From Aureispira sp964445645 (GTDB lineage Bacteria > Bacteroidota > Bacteroidia > Chitinophagales > Saprospiraceae), in assembly GCA_964445645.1 (NCBI GenBank), contig CAYULH010000016.1:1-58237 (forward strand): a stretch of DNA of 58,237 bases. The letters run 5' to 3'. How positions within the stretch are numbered: position 1 is the first letter of the stretch; each line of letters starts with the position of its first letter. The translations under genes were made by a program, and so were the position numbers. Below, in pieces: positions 35,246 to 43,348 of the stretch. Under the pieces are notes generated by a model. It saw nothing but the letters and a program-made list of their open reading frames with translations. It had not been told where the DNA came from and searched no databases.

Positions 35246-35848
35246 ATGAATAAATGCAACCGTAAATACAACAGAACCTCTATACGATTACAAAATTGGG
35301 ATTATGGCTGAAATGGAGCCTATTTTATAACCATCTGTACCAAAAATCGGCTGCATCATTTTGGGGAGGTGGTGGATGGGGTAATGCAATTATCGCCCAT
35401 GGGAGCCATTGCAGATGTATTGTGGCACGAAATAAAAAATCATGCAAAAAATGTAAAATTGGGCCGATTTGTGGTGATGCCCAATCACATTCATGGTATT
35501 TTGATATTGGATAAACCAAATGTTCCGAACCGTCCAAACGTAGGGATAAAGCATGCCTTGTCCCTACGTTTGGACGGTTCGGATTCGGACACCCCAAAAA
35601 CCATTGGGCAACAACGATTTCAAAATCAGGGAAAAAATACCGTTTCGTCCATTATTGGGTCGTACAAATCGGCCGTGACCCGCCATGTACGGCGATTGGG
35701 GTATGAATTTGCCTGGCAGCCTAGATTTTGGGATCACATCATTCGTGATAAAGATGCCTATTACCGAATTAGCCAATACATTATTAACAATCCAAAAAAA
35801 TGGACAGCCGATAGATTAAATGGTGGGGAGGGGAATGTTGTGTTGTGA
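35246..35848 (+). pseudogene. REP-associated tyrosine transposase (RAYT, Y1 family), interrupted by a stop codon
   Basis: One frame from the ATG at 35246 encodes about 200 residues of a Y1/IS200-like RAYT: RTSIRLQNWDYG, a TGA at 35309-35311, then NGAYFITICTKNRLHHFG, the HUH-type MPNHIHGILIL and the tyrosine region YYRISQYIINNPKKW with WQPRFWDHIIR. Apart from the TGA the frame is intact, so a single nonsense change is likely; a GTG restart at 35369 would lose the first conserved strand. RAYTs nick single-stranded DNA at REP palindromes. A REP-type palindrome lies in frame inside the linker (35525-35582) and another just downstream. Confidence 0.8.
35525..35582. repeat. REP palindrome inside the transposase gene
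   Basis: A 22-bp perfect stem (CCGAACCGTCCAAACGTAGG, plus GA, and its complement) surrounds a 14-base loop with GCATGCC. The insert is translated as a linker (PNRPNVGIKHALSLRLDG) without breaking the frame. Its core resembles the palindromes at 35877 and 45467. Confidence 0.8.
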
Positions 35849-35876
35849 ATTTCGGGCGTGGTTGGTTGGTTCGGGC

Positions 35877-35936
35877 GTGGTTGGTGGTGGTGGTAGGGAC
35901 AAGGCATGCCTTGTCCCTACCACCACCACCAACCAC
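35877..35936. repeat. 60-nt perfect REP palindrome
   Basis: The sequence is a perfect inverted repeat centred on GCATGC. The core is GTAGGGACAAGGCATGCC, flanked by GGTGGTGGTGG and its complement. It lies between the transposase remnant and the convergent gene ending at 35945, and can act as a bidirectional terminator. Confidence 0.85.
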
Positions 35937-35944
35937 CAAAACAT

Positions 35945-36886
35945 CTATGACCGACGTTTGGCACGTTCGCCATCGACCGTCCAGCCGCTTTTTTTGGTGT
36001 CTTCAAACAGGCGGCGCAAATTGGCCCCGTGGGCGGGATCATTGTTCCAGCGCTCTTTTTGCTCTAGGGTGGTGCGTACAATATCAAAGAGGGCTTGTTG
36101 TACGTGGTCTACAATTTCGGGATCGATGTGGGCAGAGCGCATACCACTAACGGGCGTGTGCTTGCGCCATTGATAATAGGCCACCAAACTGGCCAGCCGC
36201 CTCAATTCATCTTCCTTACGCATTTTGAAACGGCTCTCGCCCTTCCAAGCCATGTCATCGGGGTTTTCCATGCAGTTGCTCAGTGCTTGGGCAGCATCGG
36301 CCAAAATCGCCCCTTGCTCGGCTTGCACCCCAAAAGGCCGATCGTGGTTCTTGCTCACATATTGGAGCATAGCACGATATACACGGGTCACTTGAATATT
36401 TTTGGGGTCGGCCCAAGGCGCATTTATCTCTTTGTCACGCATGTAATCTTTCCAAATAAAAAAGACTTCTTGAGCATCGGTACTGCTTGCGCCCAAATCC
36501 TTGAGATCCTCCATAGCTGCCGAATATTTATTACCTTTTAAGGATTTGGCTATTTTCTTGAGTTCAGCATCGTGGCCCAATTTCAACTGCACATTGAGTT
36601 CGCCAGCATACGTTTGCATTTTTTCAACAATGGCCTTGTAATTATCTTTGGTATAGGCTTCTTCGTCTAGCTCCTTAGTGGGCGTTTTGTCACTTGCCAT
36701 CAATTCAGTTCCCCCCAACATGGCCGTCAATGTTTTTTCATATTCTGCCTTTACTTGCGACTCTTTGCCATTGGGGGTGGCCAAGGGATAATGCCCATTA
36801 AAACGCAGTTTTTGGGCGGCTATATCTTGTGTTAATAATAAAAAGAATAAAGAGAAAAAACAGAAGGTGTATAAACGCTGTATCAT
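35945..36886 (-). CDS. secreted protein of unknown function
   Basis: Starting at the Met of MIQRLYTFCFFSLFFLLLTQ, which puts the signal peptide first, the product is about 313 residues. The mature part is helical and charged (KAEYEKTLTAMLGGTELMAS, DELRRLASLVAYYQWRKHTP, QALFDIVRTTLEQKERWNND) with no domain I recognise. The end is basic (GERAKRRS). It is probably periplasmic. The downstream end abuts the 60-nt palindrome. Confidence 0.7.
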   Translation of the reverse strand: MIQRLYTFCFFSLFFLLLTQDIAAQKLRFNGHYPLATPNGKESQVKAEYEKTLTAMLGGTELMASDKTPTKELDEEAYTKDNYKAIVEKMQTYAGELNVQLKLGHDAELKKIAKSLKGNKYSAAMEDLKDLGASSTDAQEVFFIWKDYMRDKEINAPWADPKNIQVTRVYRAMLQYVSKNHDRPFGVQAEQGAILADAAQALSNCMENPDDMAWKGESRFKMRKEDELRRLASLVAYYQWRKHTPVSGMRSAHIDPEIVDHVQQALFDIVRTTLEQKERWNNDPAHGANLRRLFEDTKKSGWTVDGERAKRRS

Positions 36887-37108
36887 GTCAGGGAGCTTTG
36901 TAGGTAACAAAAGAAGTTTAGTGGTTTAGTTGGCTGTAGCAACGTTTGTAGGGCATGGTTTATAAATGGGACAACACTGCCTTGGATTGCTAACGTTGTT
37001 AAAGCTTATAAAATTGTGCCATAAATTAAGCAAGTCCAATTGATTATTATAGGATTTGCCAAAAATAAATAAATGAATTTGGTAATTGTGGACTAGTATT
37101 GTTCGGAG

Positions 37109-37149
37109 CAATTCCTAAAATTGATATGGTGTATCAATTTTAGGAATTG
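37109..37149 (-). terminator. hairpin terminator of bshC
   Basis: CAATTCCTAAAATTGATA pairs perfectly over 18 bp with TATCAATTTTAGGAATTG around a 5-base loop. The bshC stop codon (37140) lies within the arm. Confidence 0.8.
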
Positions 37150-38738
37150 TCACGCACCACCAACAATTGTTTATCCAATGGATTGATTTGTTGGTATAAT
37201 GTGTTGATAAATTCATTGCCATAACGGGTATAAAAGCCCATAAAATTATCATAGCGTTCTTGCAATCCTTGATTTGGGAAAAGAGTATCTTTGATTTTTT
37301 CGATCTGTTGGATGCTGTTTTCCTGTTTTTGTTTTTCGGCTCTAATAAGGCGTTGTTCTAGTTTGCCAATGGCTTTTTGGGTGTTGACTTGCTGGGCAAT
37401 GACCGCTCGTTCTAAGGCAGGATCTACGGCCACCGTTTTGCCAATCAATTGCTCAAACACTTCATTGATGGCCTCTATTTCTTGGGCAAACGATAATTCC
37501 TCGCTGGCATTATCAATGACATATTGCTTAATAAGCTGGTGGGTATCTATAAAAATGTCCTTAATACCCAAGTCCAATTTGTCCATCAACTTAGAAATGC
37601 TCTTGGGAATCCAAAGGACAGAAGCTCGGCGCACCAACATCGGAAAAGGAACTTGATAATGCTCAAATTGGGTTTTGCGTTCTAGCCAATACGCCAACTC
37701 TCCCCCACCGCCCACATAGGCCAAATTGGGGAAAACCAATTCTTGAAACAAAGGGCGCAAGATGACATTGGGGCTAAACTTTTCTGGATGTGCCTCCAAA
37801 TGCTGCAATAAGGCTTCCTTGTCAAAACTAATATTGGTGTCCAACACTTGGTATTGCCCGTCTTCCAAAACAATTCTGCTGCGTTTGTGCGGACTCAAAT
37901 AAAAAATATTGATCGTACGAGCATGTGCTTGTTGGCTAAATCCGGCTGCCTCTAGTGCTTCTACGGTTTGTTCTACCAATACCTTGGAGCTGTGTTGTAA
38001 TAATTCTTCTTGGAGAATAGGAATGAGTTGTTGCTTAAACGCCTTCGTACCTGCATTGACAATCACCAAGCCATAATCGGCAAACAACCAATTGAGCCAA
38101 TCCCGTACCCCTTCTCGATATGTTCGCTCTGTTCCAAAATAGGCTTCTAGCCTTTCGGCCAATACTTGAGCACGGGCACCACTGCCCAAGATTTCCTTGG
38201 TTTGGTCAAGTACGGCACGCATCGAAGCCGTGTTGTATGCTCCTACCGAACCGCCTTGTTCATCGTCCCAAGTCAGCGTATTACCAAACAAATGCAAATG
38301 ATTGACCTCTTCAAAATCGTGATCTTCGCCCCCCATCCAAAATACAGGCACGACCTGTATAGATGGATGTTGCTCTTGTACCTGCTCGGCCAATTTAATG
38401 GCACTCAAAATTTTGTAAATCGTATACAAAGGCCCTGTGAATAAACTAGGCTGGTGGGCAGTGATAATAGTGTAACAATTATTGTCACGCAAGGCATGGA
38501 TATTATTTAGTGTAGCTTCTGAGGCTTCTATAGCTTGGTATTGTGCCAATAATTCTGTTGCTAAAATAGTTCTCTTATTACCATCAAAACCCTGTTTGGC
38601 AGCAATAACTGCCTCAAATTGCTCCAAATTGACAGGATGTTCATAAAAAGGACGCAAAGTAGGTTCCGAGGCAGCATAAGCCTTGTCTAAAGTCGAAAAT
38701 TCAGCTACAGCTGCATAATCCAATCGTGTAATTTCCAT
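37140..38738 (-). CDS. bshC: bacillithiol biosynthesis cysteine-adding enzyme BshC
   Basis: A 532-residue protein, the family's usual length. It is proposed to add cysteine to glucosaminyl-malate in the last step of bacillithiol synthesis. Signatures seen: TIITAHQPSLFTGPLYTIYK, the FWMGGEDHDFEEVNHLHLFG block, NVILRPLFQELVFPNLAYVG and GGGELAYWLERKTQFEHYQV. A C-terminal coiled coil lies at about 430-500 (LERAVIAQQVNTQKAIGKLE). bshA and bshB are not in the window. It is separated from the DUF1415 gene by 116 bp, so it may have its own promoter. Confidence 0.92.
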   Translation of the reverse strand: MEITRLDYAAVAEFSTLDKAYAASEPTLRPFYEHPVNLEQFEAVIAAKQGFDGNKRTILATELLAQYQAIEASEATLNNIHALRDNNCYTIITAHQPSLFTGPLYTIYKILSAIKLAEQVQEQHPSIQVVPVFWMGGEDHDFEEVNHLHLFGNTLTWDDEQGGSVGAYNTASMRAVLDQTKEILGSGARAQVLAERLEAYFGTERTYREGVRDWLNWLFADYGLVIVNAGTKAFKQQLIPILQEELLQHSSKVLVEQTVEALEAAGFSQQAHARTINIFYLSPHKRSRIVLEDGQYQVLDTNISFDKEALLQHLEAHPEKFSPNVILRPLFQELVFPNLAYVGGGGELAYWLERKTQFEHYQVPFPMLVRRASVLWIPKSISKLMDKLDLGIKDIFIDTHQLIKQYVIDNASEELSFAQEIEAINEVFEQLIGKTVAVDPALERAVIAQQVNTQKAIGKLEQRLIRAEKQKQENSIQQIEKIKDTLFPNQGLQERYDNFMGFYTRYGNEFINTLYQQINPLDKQLLVVRDNS

Positions 38739-38854
38739 GAAAGTGTACTACTAGACTTGTAAAATGTTTTAAAATGTTCTTATACTGTTATTCAGTAAAA
38801 GTAGAACAACAGCCTTTGGGGCGTATGGTTGCGAAGATAACTTTCTTTAGGAAA

Positions 38855-39406
38855 TTATTCAGAAGTATAACAAGCCTGTAGTAATGCTTGCCAAGTCGTT
38901 AAGCTTTTTTGATGGGCTAAGGCTATATTTTGTTCGGGAATGACTTCGGGATTGGGATAATGCTCCAAGACTTTTTCTATACTGGACTCTCTGAGCAGGT
39001 GCAGCATGGGATAAGGCGAACGGTTGGTATAATTGGAAACATCATCGGCGGCAGTGCCTCCAAACCTATAATTGGGATGAAAGCTTGCCAATTGATAAAT
39101 GCCTGTGTATTGCATTTTTTCGAGCAGGCCCTCAGCAATATCCAATAGCTCTAAATAGTCGCCAAAATCATCCAACCCACTAGGAAAAATAAGCAAGGTG
39201 GTTTCCAAAGCATCATTGGCATCCAATTCCTGACAAGCGGCCACCAGAGCCTCTAGCATTGCTTCCATGCTATCAGTAGCACAAACCCGATACGCCACTT
39301 TGTCTTGCAGCCACACCTTTCGAGCAAATGGACAAAAATTGAAGCCAATAACTATGTTTTCTAGCCAATTTTGGGTGGCTTGTTGTATGGATGCAGGTGC
39401 TGCCAT
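38855..39406 (-). CDS. DUF1415 family protein
   Basis: A 183-residue cytoplasmic protein matching DUF1415: NWLENIVIGFNFCPFARKVW near the start, TTLLIFPSGLDDFGDYLELL in the middle and the conserved YQLASFHPNYRFGG with NRSPYPMLHLLRE. The conserved Cys/Phe-Pro-Phe element suggests an enzyme, but no activity is established. It is the last of four closely spaced genes (39437, 39845, 40285 upstream), with a 30-bp gap to the one before. Confidence 0.85.
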   Translation of the reverse strand: MAAPASIQQATQNWLENIVIGFNFCPFARKVWLQDKVAYRVCATDSMEAMLEALVAACQELDANDALETTLLIFPSGLDDFGDYLELLDIAEGLLEKMQYTGIYQLASFHPNYRFGGTAADDVSNYTNRSPYPMLHLLRESSIEKVLEHYPNPEVIPEQNIALAHQKSLTTWQALLQACYTSE

Positions 39407-39436
39407 GGTATTGCTGTTTATAGTTGTAATAATGTA

Positions 39437-39841
39437 TTAGAATCCCCCGTACACCAATAAAAACAAGGCCAAAATAAGGCTTACTAGTACTAAGGCCATC
39501 CATCCAAAAAGCTTTAAGGCACTACGAGACTGCTCGACCGAATCCTCTACTTCCTCATACTTATCCAAGATTTGATCGACTTTTACTTTGTCAGTTTCCC
39601 TAATGTGTAACAGTACATCCAACGGATGATTAGAACTGATAATTCCCGAATTGGCATTGCCCTGTATGCTTGGGTTTTCTATACCATAAATTATATTGGC
39701 TTTGTCTAATGCCATACAGATAGCGGCCACCATACTACCATTAAGCAAGGCATGAGGCACCATCCCCTCAAACTTGAGGCGATTTTCATCTTTGCCCAAT
39801 TGATAATCTTGGTGCTGGTAGTCGTCTAATAAATCACTCAT
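39437..39841 (-). CDS. small membrane-anchored protein, paralogue of its neighbour
   Basis: A 134-residue protein. Residues about 25-100 (MVPHALLNGSMVAAICMALD, IIYGIENPS, LDVLLHIRETDKVKVDQIL) resemble the DUF2007-type signal-transducing fold. A C-terminal membrane helix follows (GWMALVLVSLILALFLLVYG). The adjacent 145-residue protein shares the same order of parts, so the pair is a tandem duplication. Function unknown; the DUF2007 link is tentative. Confidence 0.7.
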   Translation of the reverse strand: MSDLLDDYQHQDYQLGKDENRLKFEGMVPHALLNGSMVAAICMALDKANIIYGIENPSIQGNANSGIISSNHPLDVLLHIRETDKVKVDQILDKYEEVEDSVEQSRSALKLFGWMALVLVSLILALFLLVYGGF

Positions 39842-39844
39842 ACC

Positions 39845-40282
39845 CTACAACATTCCACTTTCTTGGGCTTTGACATAAGCTTTCCAGAGTACATAAGCCA
39901 AAAAGAAAGCAGCTACCCAATACAGCCGATTAAAGTTATCCTCTTCGGGTGCTTGTACGGCCTGCGCTTGCGCCTTTTGTTCATAAGCTTCTACCAATTG
40001 GTCAGCCGTTGGCTTTTGTTCGCCTTGAATATAGACCAAGGTATCAACCATATTGAGTTGGGTACTGGCCAAGGGGATGATACCCGTGCCATTGGTGGTT
40101 GCAGGTTGCATTTGCAAGCTGTAATCAATTTCATGCTCGTCAAACAAGGCGCATATATCTGCCAAGGCATCCCCTCGGAGAATACTGTAAGGTATTTTGC
40201 CCTCCAAGCTCTGGAGTTCTTTGGCCGAAAGGGCTGCTTTGTAAATACCAAATCCATCGTCTAATACGTCTTCATTTTCCAT
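39845..40282 (-). CDS. small membrane-anchored protein, paralogue of its neighbour
   Basis: A 145-residue protein with the same layout as the next gene: LEGKIPYSILRGDALADICA, LFDEHEIDYSLQM, LNMVDTLVYIQGEQKPTADQ, an Ala/Gln linker, then one membrane helix (LYWVAAFFLAYVLWKAYV). The N-terminal domain would face the cytoplasm. It lies 2 bp after the upstream gene and 3 bp before the downstream one, so they form an operon. Function unknown. Confidence 0.7.
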   Translation of the reverse strand: MENEDVLDDGFGIYKAALSAKELQSLEGKIPYSILRGDALADICALFDEHEIDYSLQMQPATTNGTGIIPLASTQLNMVDTLVYIQGEQKPTADQLVEAYEQKAQAQAVQAPEEDNFNRLYWVAAFFLAYVLWKAYVKAQESGML

Positions 40283-40284
40283 AA

Positions 40285-40785
40285 TTACTGGGTTTTAAAT
40301 TTTGCTACCGCTTGCATATCATACAAGGTGTTGGAATAGGTTCCTCGCACAATATAAACAGGAGTATTGGGTGGATAGGATTTGTAAAATCGCTCGCCCA
40401 CAGGCATTTGTCCTGCCTGTTCAAATACAATATAATACGTTACCGATTCGCCTTTAACATTTATTCGTTGGGTGTAATGCTTTAGAATAACGTCTCGTTT
40501 TATCGTGATGCCTTTTCGGACATAATCTAAAAAATAAATGCGTGTAAACGCCGCCACCAAGATAGAAGCAGGAAACCAAAGTAGCCAATACACCAAGTCT
40601 AAGGAAGTAATAAAGGGTTTGGTTAAGCAATCTACCACTTTGTACATAAAAAAAGCAAAACAAGCCGCAAATAGTACCGTTAATGGCACTAGTCTGCTGA
40701 GAATAGCACCTTTGTACTTGGCAAAAAGATCCAACTCTTTAGCCAATTTATCATCTAGTACCTCATTGTTGTGCATGGCTCTCAT
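40285..40785 (-). CDS. two-helix membrane protein, unknown function
   Basis: A 166-residue protein with two membrane helices (LSRLVPLTVLFAACFAFFMY, LVYWLLWFPASILVAAFTRI). A C-terminal beta-rich domain follows (GESVTYYIVFEQAGQMPVGE, NTPVYIVRGTYSNTLYDMQA). The start may be the Met at residue 4 (MHNNEVLDD). First gene of the small-membrane-protein/DUF1415 operon. No family recognised. Confidence 0.7.
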   Translation of the reverse strand: MRAMHNNEVLDDKLAKELDLFAKYKGAILSRLVPLTVLFAACFAFFMYKVVDCLTKPFITSLDLVYWLLWFPASILVAAFTRIYFLDYVRKGITIKRDVILKHYTQRINVKGESVTYYIVFEQAGQMPVGERFYKSYPPNTPVYIVRGTYSNTLYDMQAVAKFKTQ

Positions 40786-40820
40786 TTTTTATTAAAAATA
40801 TAAAAAATAGCCCAACAATA

Positions 40821-40858
40821 AAAATGCTGCTTCAACAGCAGTGTTGAAACAGCATTTT
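40821..40858 (-). terminator. terminator of ndk
   Basis: AAAATGCTG pairs with CAGCATTTT, with an inner TTCAACA/TGTTGAA stem, between ndk and the next operon. Confidence 0.75.
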
Positions 40859-40883
40859 GTACAAATTATATATGGCAAATTGC

Positions 40884-41303
40884 TTAAAATTGCTCTGTAC
40901 CTGCAAAGTGGAAGTTGCCTTCGATTTCTGCATTCTCATCAGAATCAGAACCGTGTACAGCATTCTCACCAATGCTTGTCGCATATTTGGCACGGATAGT
41001 ACCTTCTTTGGCTTCAGCAGGATTGGTAGCACCAATCAATTCACGGAATTCTACTACAGCATTTTCTTTCTCCAAAATAGCAGCTACGATAGGACCAGAA
41101 GTCATAAATTCTACCAATTCGCCAAAGAAAGGACGCTCACTGTGTACCGCATAAAATTTTTCTGCTCCAGCTTTTGTCAATTGTGTCTTTTTCAAAGCAA
41201 CGATTCTAAATCCTGCTTCAGTGATTTGATTCAAAATTGCGCCAATGTGTCCAGCTTTTACCGCATCGGGCTTAATCATGGTTAACGTTCTGTTAGTAGC
41301 CAT
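40884..41303 (-). CDS. ndk: nucleoside diphosphate kinase
   Basis: A 139-residue enzyme of normal length that transfers the gamma phosphate of ATP to nucleoside diphosphates through a phosphohistidine. The family motifs are clear: TLTMIKPDAVKAGHIGAIL, KPF-like RPFFGELVEFMTSGPIVAAI, IGATNPAEAKEGTIRAKYA and the active-site NAVHGSDS with His117. Monocistronic, with a hairpin terminator. A MITE-like element lies about 40 bp upstream and may carry or disturb its promoter. Confidence 0.96.
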   Translation of the reverse strand: MATNRTLTMIKPDAVKAGHIGAILNQITEAGFRIVALKKTQLTKAGAEKFYAVHSERPFFGELVEFMTSGPIVAAILEKENAVVEFRELIGATNPAEAKEGTIRAKYATSIGENAVHGSDSDENAEIEGNFHFAGTEQF

Positions 41304-41341
41304 TTTGTTGTTTATTATTGTAATGGTATAATCAATTAAAT

Positions 41342-41501
41342 GAAGTTGTTTAAAAATGGAATTGTGTTGATAATGAGTACTAATTTGGTTCTAATCAAGG
41401 CAAAAATTTAGCTCATAGCAGCGCTATGGGATCAATTTTTAACGCAGAGTAGGGCGAAATTAGCTTTCATTAGCGACATTAGGCTAAATTTAAACAACTT
41501 C
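41342..41501. mobile_element. MITE-like repeat, short copy
   Basis: This 160-bp copy has the same terminal inverted repeats (GAAGTTGTTTAA and TTAAACAACTTC) and the same right-hand 90 bp as the element at 2794-3095. It lacks about 140 bp of the left half. It occupies half of the ndk/SLOG-gene spacer (41304-41624). Confidence 0.65.
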
Positions 41502-41550
41502 AATAGGGTGTATTCAAACACGAGCCGCAAAGCTAATAAATTTTGAACGC

Positions 41551-41578
41551 TTGTTAGACTTTTATTTGTTTATTTTTG
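41551..41578 (+). promoter_or_regulatory. probable sigma-A promoter of the SLOG-like gene
   Basis: TTG at 41551-41553 and a perfect TAnnTTTG (TATTTTTG, 41571-41578) are 17 bp apart, 47 bp before the ATG at 41625. Confidence 0.4.
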
Positions 41579-41624
41579 GTTAAGTTGTTTGAGAACAAAA
41601 AATTAGTGTTAGAACTCTCCAGCC

Positions 41625-42056
41625 ATGAGCATCATAAAATACGGCATAGTAGGATTTAGTAGAAAAGACTTTGACCAAAAACAGGCTGCCCAAATCCTAA
41701 GAGCGTGCTTTGAAAAAATCAAGCGTAAGCATCCCAATACTACTGTAGAAATTGTAAGCGGCTACACCAATACAGGAGTTCCCAAACTTGCTTATGAATT
41801 GGCCAATGAATTTGGATTTGTTACCGTGGGTTTTTCGGCCCAGCAAGCCCTAGAGGTTAGTTGTGGGGTTTACCCCGTGCAAAAGGTGGTGCTGATAGGC
41901 CAGCAATTTGGCGATGAATCAGAGGATTTTGTGCAGTATATTGATGCCTTAATCAGAGTGGGCGGCGGCGCACAAAGCAAGCATGAAGTTGCCTTGTTCA
42001 AAAGCATAAATGGACATCGAGCTTTGGAGGATTTGCTCCAAGAATTTGAGCTATAG
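41625..42056 (+). CDS. SLOG/LOG-like Rossmann-fold protein
   Basis: A 143-residue protein. YGIVGFSRKDFDQKQAAQIL opens a Rossmann-like fold. EIVSGYTNTGVPKLAYELAN resembles the nucleotide-binding SGG-x-GxM region of the SLOG superfamily, and DALIRVGGGAQSKHEV resembles the later GG-x-GT loop, though the classic glycines are partly replaced. Some SLOG proteins bind nucleotide signals in defence systems and others are metabolic; no evidence decides here. It is a single gene ended by the TATAGTGG hairpin. Confidence 0.6.
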   Translation: MSIIKYGIVGFSRKDFDQKQAAQILRACFEKIKRKHPNTTVEIVSGYTNTGVPKLAYELANEFGFVTVGFSAQQALEVSCGVYPVQKVVLIGQQFGDESEDFVQYIDALIRVGGGAQSKHEVALFKSINGHRALEDLLQEFEL

Positions 42057-42094
42057 TGGATAATCATCTTAAAGATGATAATCCACTATAGCTC
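42048..42094. terminator. TATAGTGG-family hairpin between convergent genes
   Basis: A 23-bp perfect stem (GAGCTATAGTGGATAATCAT, then CTT) around a single A. It overlaps the stop codons of the SLOG-like gene (42056) and of the TPR gene (42094) and is the second copy of the family at 34983-35062. Confidence 0.85.
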
Positions 42095-43347
42095 TAACGG
42101 ACACTATGAGCATTCATAGTCCAATAATTGGCCAAAAATTGATAACCAATAAAACCCAAGACATAAGCCGAATTGAGACTAAGCCCAATAGGATGATTTA
42201 GAACCACGCCTACTATCCCGCCTACTCCAAGCACCACCATAGCCACCAAGGCCAGCAAAGCTTGTTGCTGTTTATTGGTGCCAATGAGCCTAAAATAACT
42301 CGTTATAGGTATTAGAATACTCAACAAAAAGAACCCAAGCAAGCTAAATAAGCCATCCGAAGTATACCAATACAGCAGCACACTACTAACGCCCAACAAC
42401 AGCCCTGCCCCCACAATATTAGAGGCCATTGATTCCTCTTTGGTCAGTGCATGACGGGCTACTTTGTCTAATTTTATTAATAAATTGGAAAAAGGAGTAA
42501 TCATCCAAGTAGCATAAAAACAGATGGCTAAAAACACGACTACAGGCATTAAGATAGGATAGGATCCCGTCAATTGGTACAAATATCGGTAGCCAAAAAA
42601 TGCCCCAATAATAATCAGCCATTGGGTCTGCTCACTTTGTTTGGACATAAAAAACACCCAATTGAGAAAAGCTCTGTAAAAGATATTTTTGGCCTTTAGG
42701 GATTCCAGCAAGCCTATTCGTGCTTGGTTGTTGTTGGGGTCTAGGCGCAGCGCCTCTGTAAAATGCTCTTTGGCTTGCAGATGTTCTCTAGATTCCAAAT
42801 GCGCCCAGCCAACATTGCTGTGGGCATAACTGCTGTTGGGGTCGGCTGCCAAAGTATCGCGCATAGAACTTTGCATTTCCTCTTTCCGTCCGAGCTTATT
42901 GAGGGCAGCCACCCGCACATTGAGCGCCATCACGTGATTGGGTTCTATGGCCAAGGCTCTATTGGCATAGTCTAGGGCTTCCTCCCATTCTTTGTTCACA
43001 CTTTTCATTTGCCCCAATAAACCCAACAAATCCGTATAAGTAGGCGCAATACTCAAACCCCTTGTTGCTACTTCCATAGCTTCTGACAAGGAATTATCAC
43101 TCGCCAAATTTAAGGCCAACAAATAATAAACCAAGGGTTCTTCGGCCTGCTGCTGGAGCATATCTTTGGCGAGTTGGATGGCCTGCCCATGGCGTTGCAA
43201 TTGGGTATAGCAAATAAGCGTGAGCAACCATGCCGAGCCACTTTCTGGATTTACTCCCAATGCTTTTTGCAATTCCTCCAACGCTTGTTCGTAACGTCTA
43301 ACATCAACCAATGCCTTGGCCCGCTGCAAATACTGTTCTTCCTGCAT
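42094..43347 (-). CDS. TPR protein with C-terminal membrane domain
   Basis: A 417-residue protein. Residues 1-210 contain about six TPRs (LVDVRRYEQALEELQKALGV, ALDYANRALAIEPNHVMALN, HLESREHLQAKEHFTEALRL). The second half has five or six membrane helices (WLIIIGAFFGYRYLYQLTGS, ILMPVVVFLAICFYATWMIT, ASNIVGAGLLLGVSSVLLYW, LLGFFLLSILIPITSYFRLI, LLALVAMVVLGVGGIVGVVL). TPRs should face the cytoplasm. It starts 2 bp after the stop of the TPR-AAA ATPase gene, so the two proteins probably work together at the membrane. Function unknown. Confidence 0.82.
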   Translation of the reverse strand: MQEEQYLQRAKALVDVRRYEQALEELQKALGVNPESGSAWLLTLICYTQLQRHGQAIQLAKDMLQQQAEEPLVYYLLALNLASDNSLSEAMEVATRGLSIAPTYTDLLGLLGQMKSVNKEWEEALDYANRALAIEPNHVMALNVRVAALNKLGRKEEMQSSMRDTLAADPNSSYAHSNVGWAHLESREHLQAKEHFTEALRLDPNNNQARIGLLESLKAKNIFYRAFLNWVFFMSKQSEQTQWLIIIGAFFGYRYLYQLTGSYPILMPVVVFLAICFYATWMITPFSNLLIKLDKVARHALTKEESMASNIVGAGLLLGVSSVLLYWYTSDGLFSLLGFFLLSILIPITSYFRLIGTNKQQQALLALVAMVVLGVGGIVGVVLNHPIGLSLNSAYVLGFIGYQFLANYWTMNAHSVR

Positions 43348-43348
43348 G

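Noticed and set aside
35296..35514. 72-aa plus-strand frame near the transposase
   Set aside because: It is an alternative frame over the RAYT 5' part with no domain.
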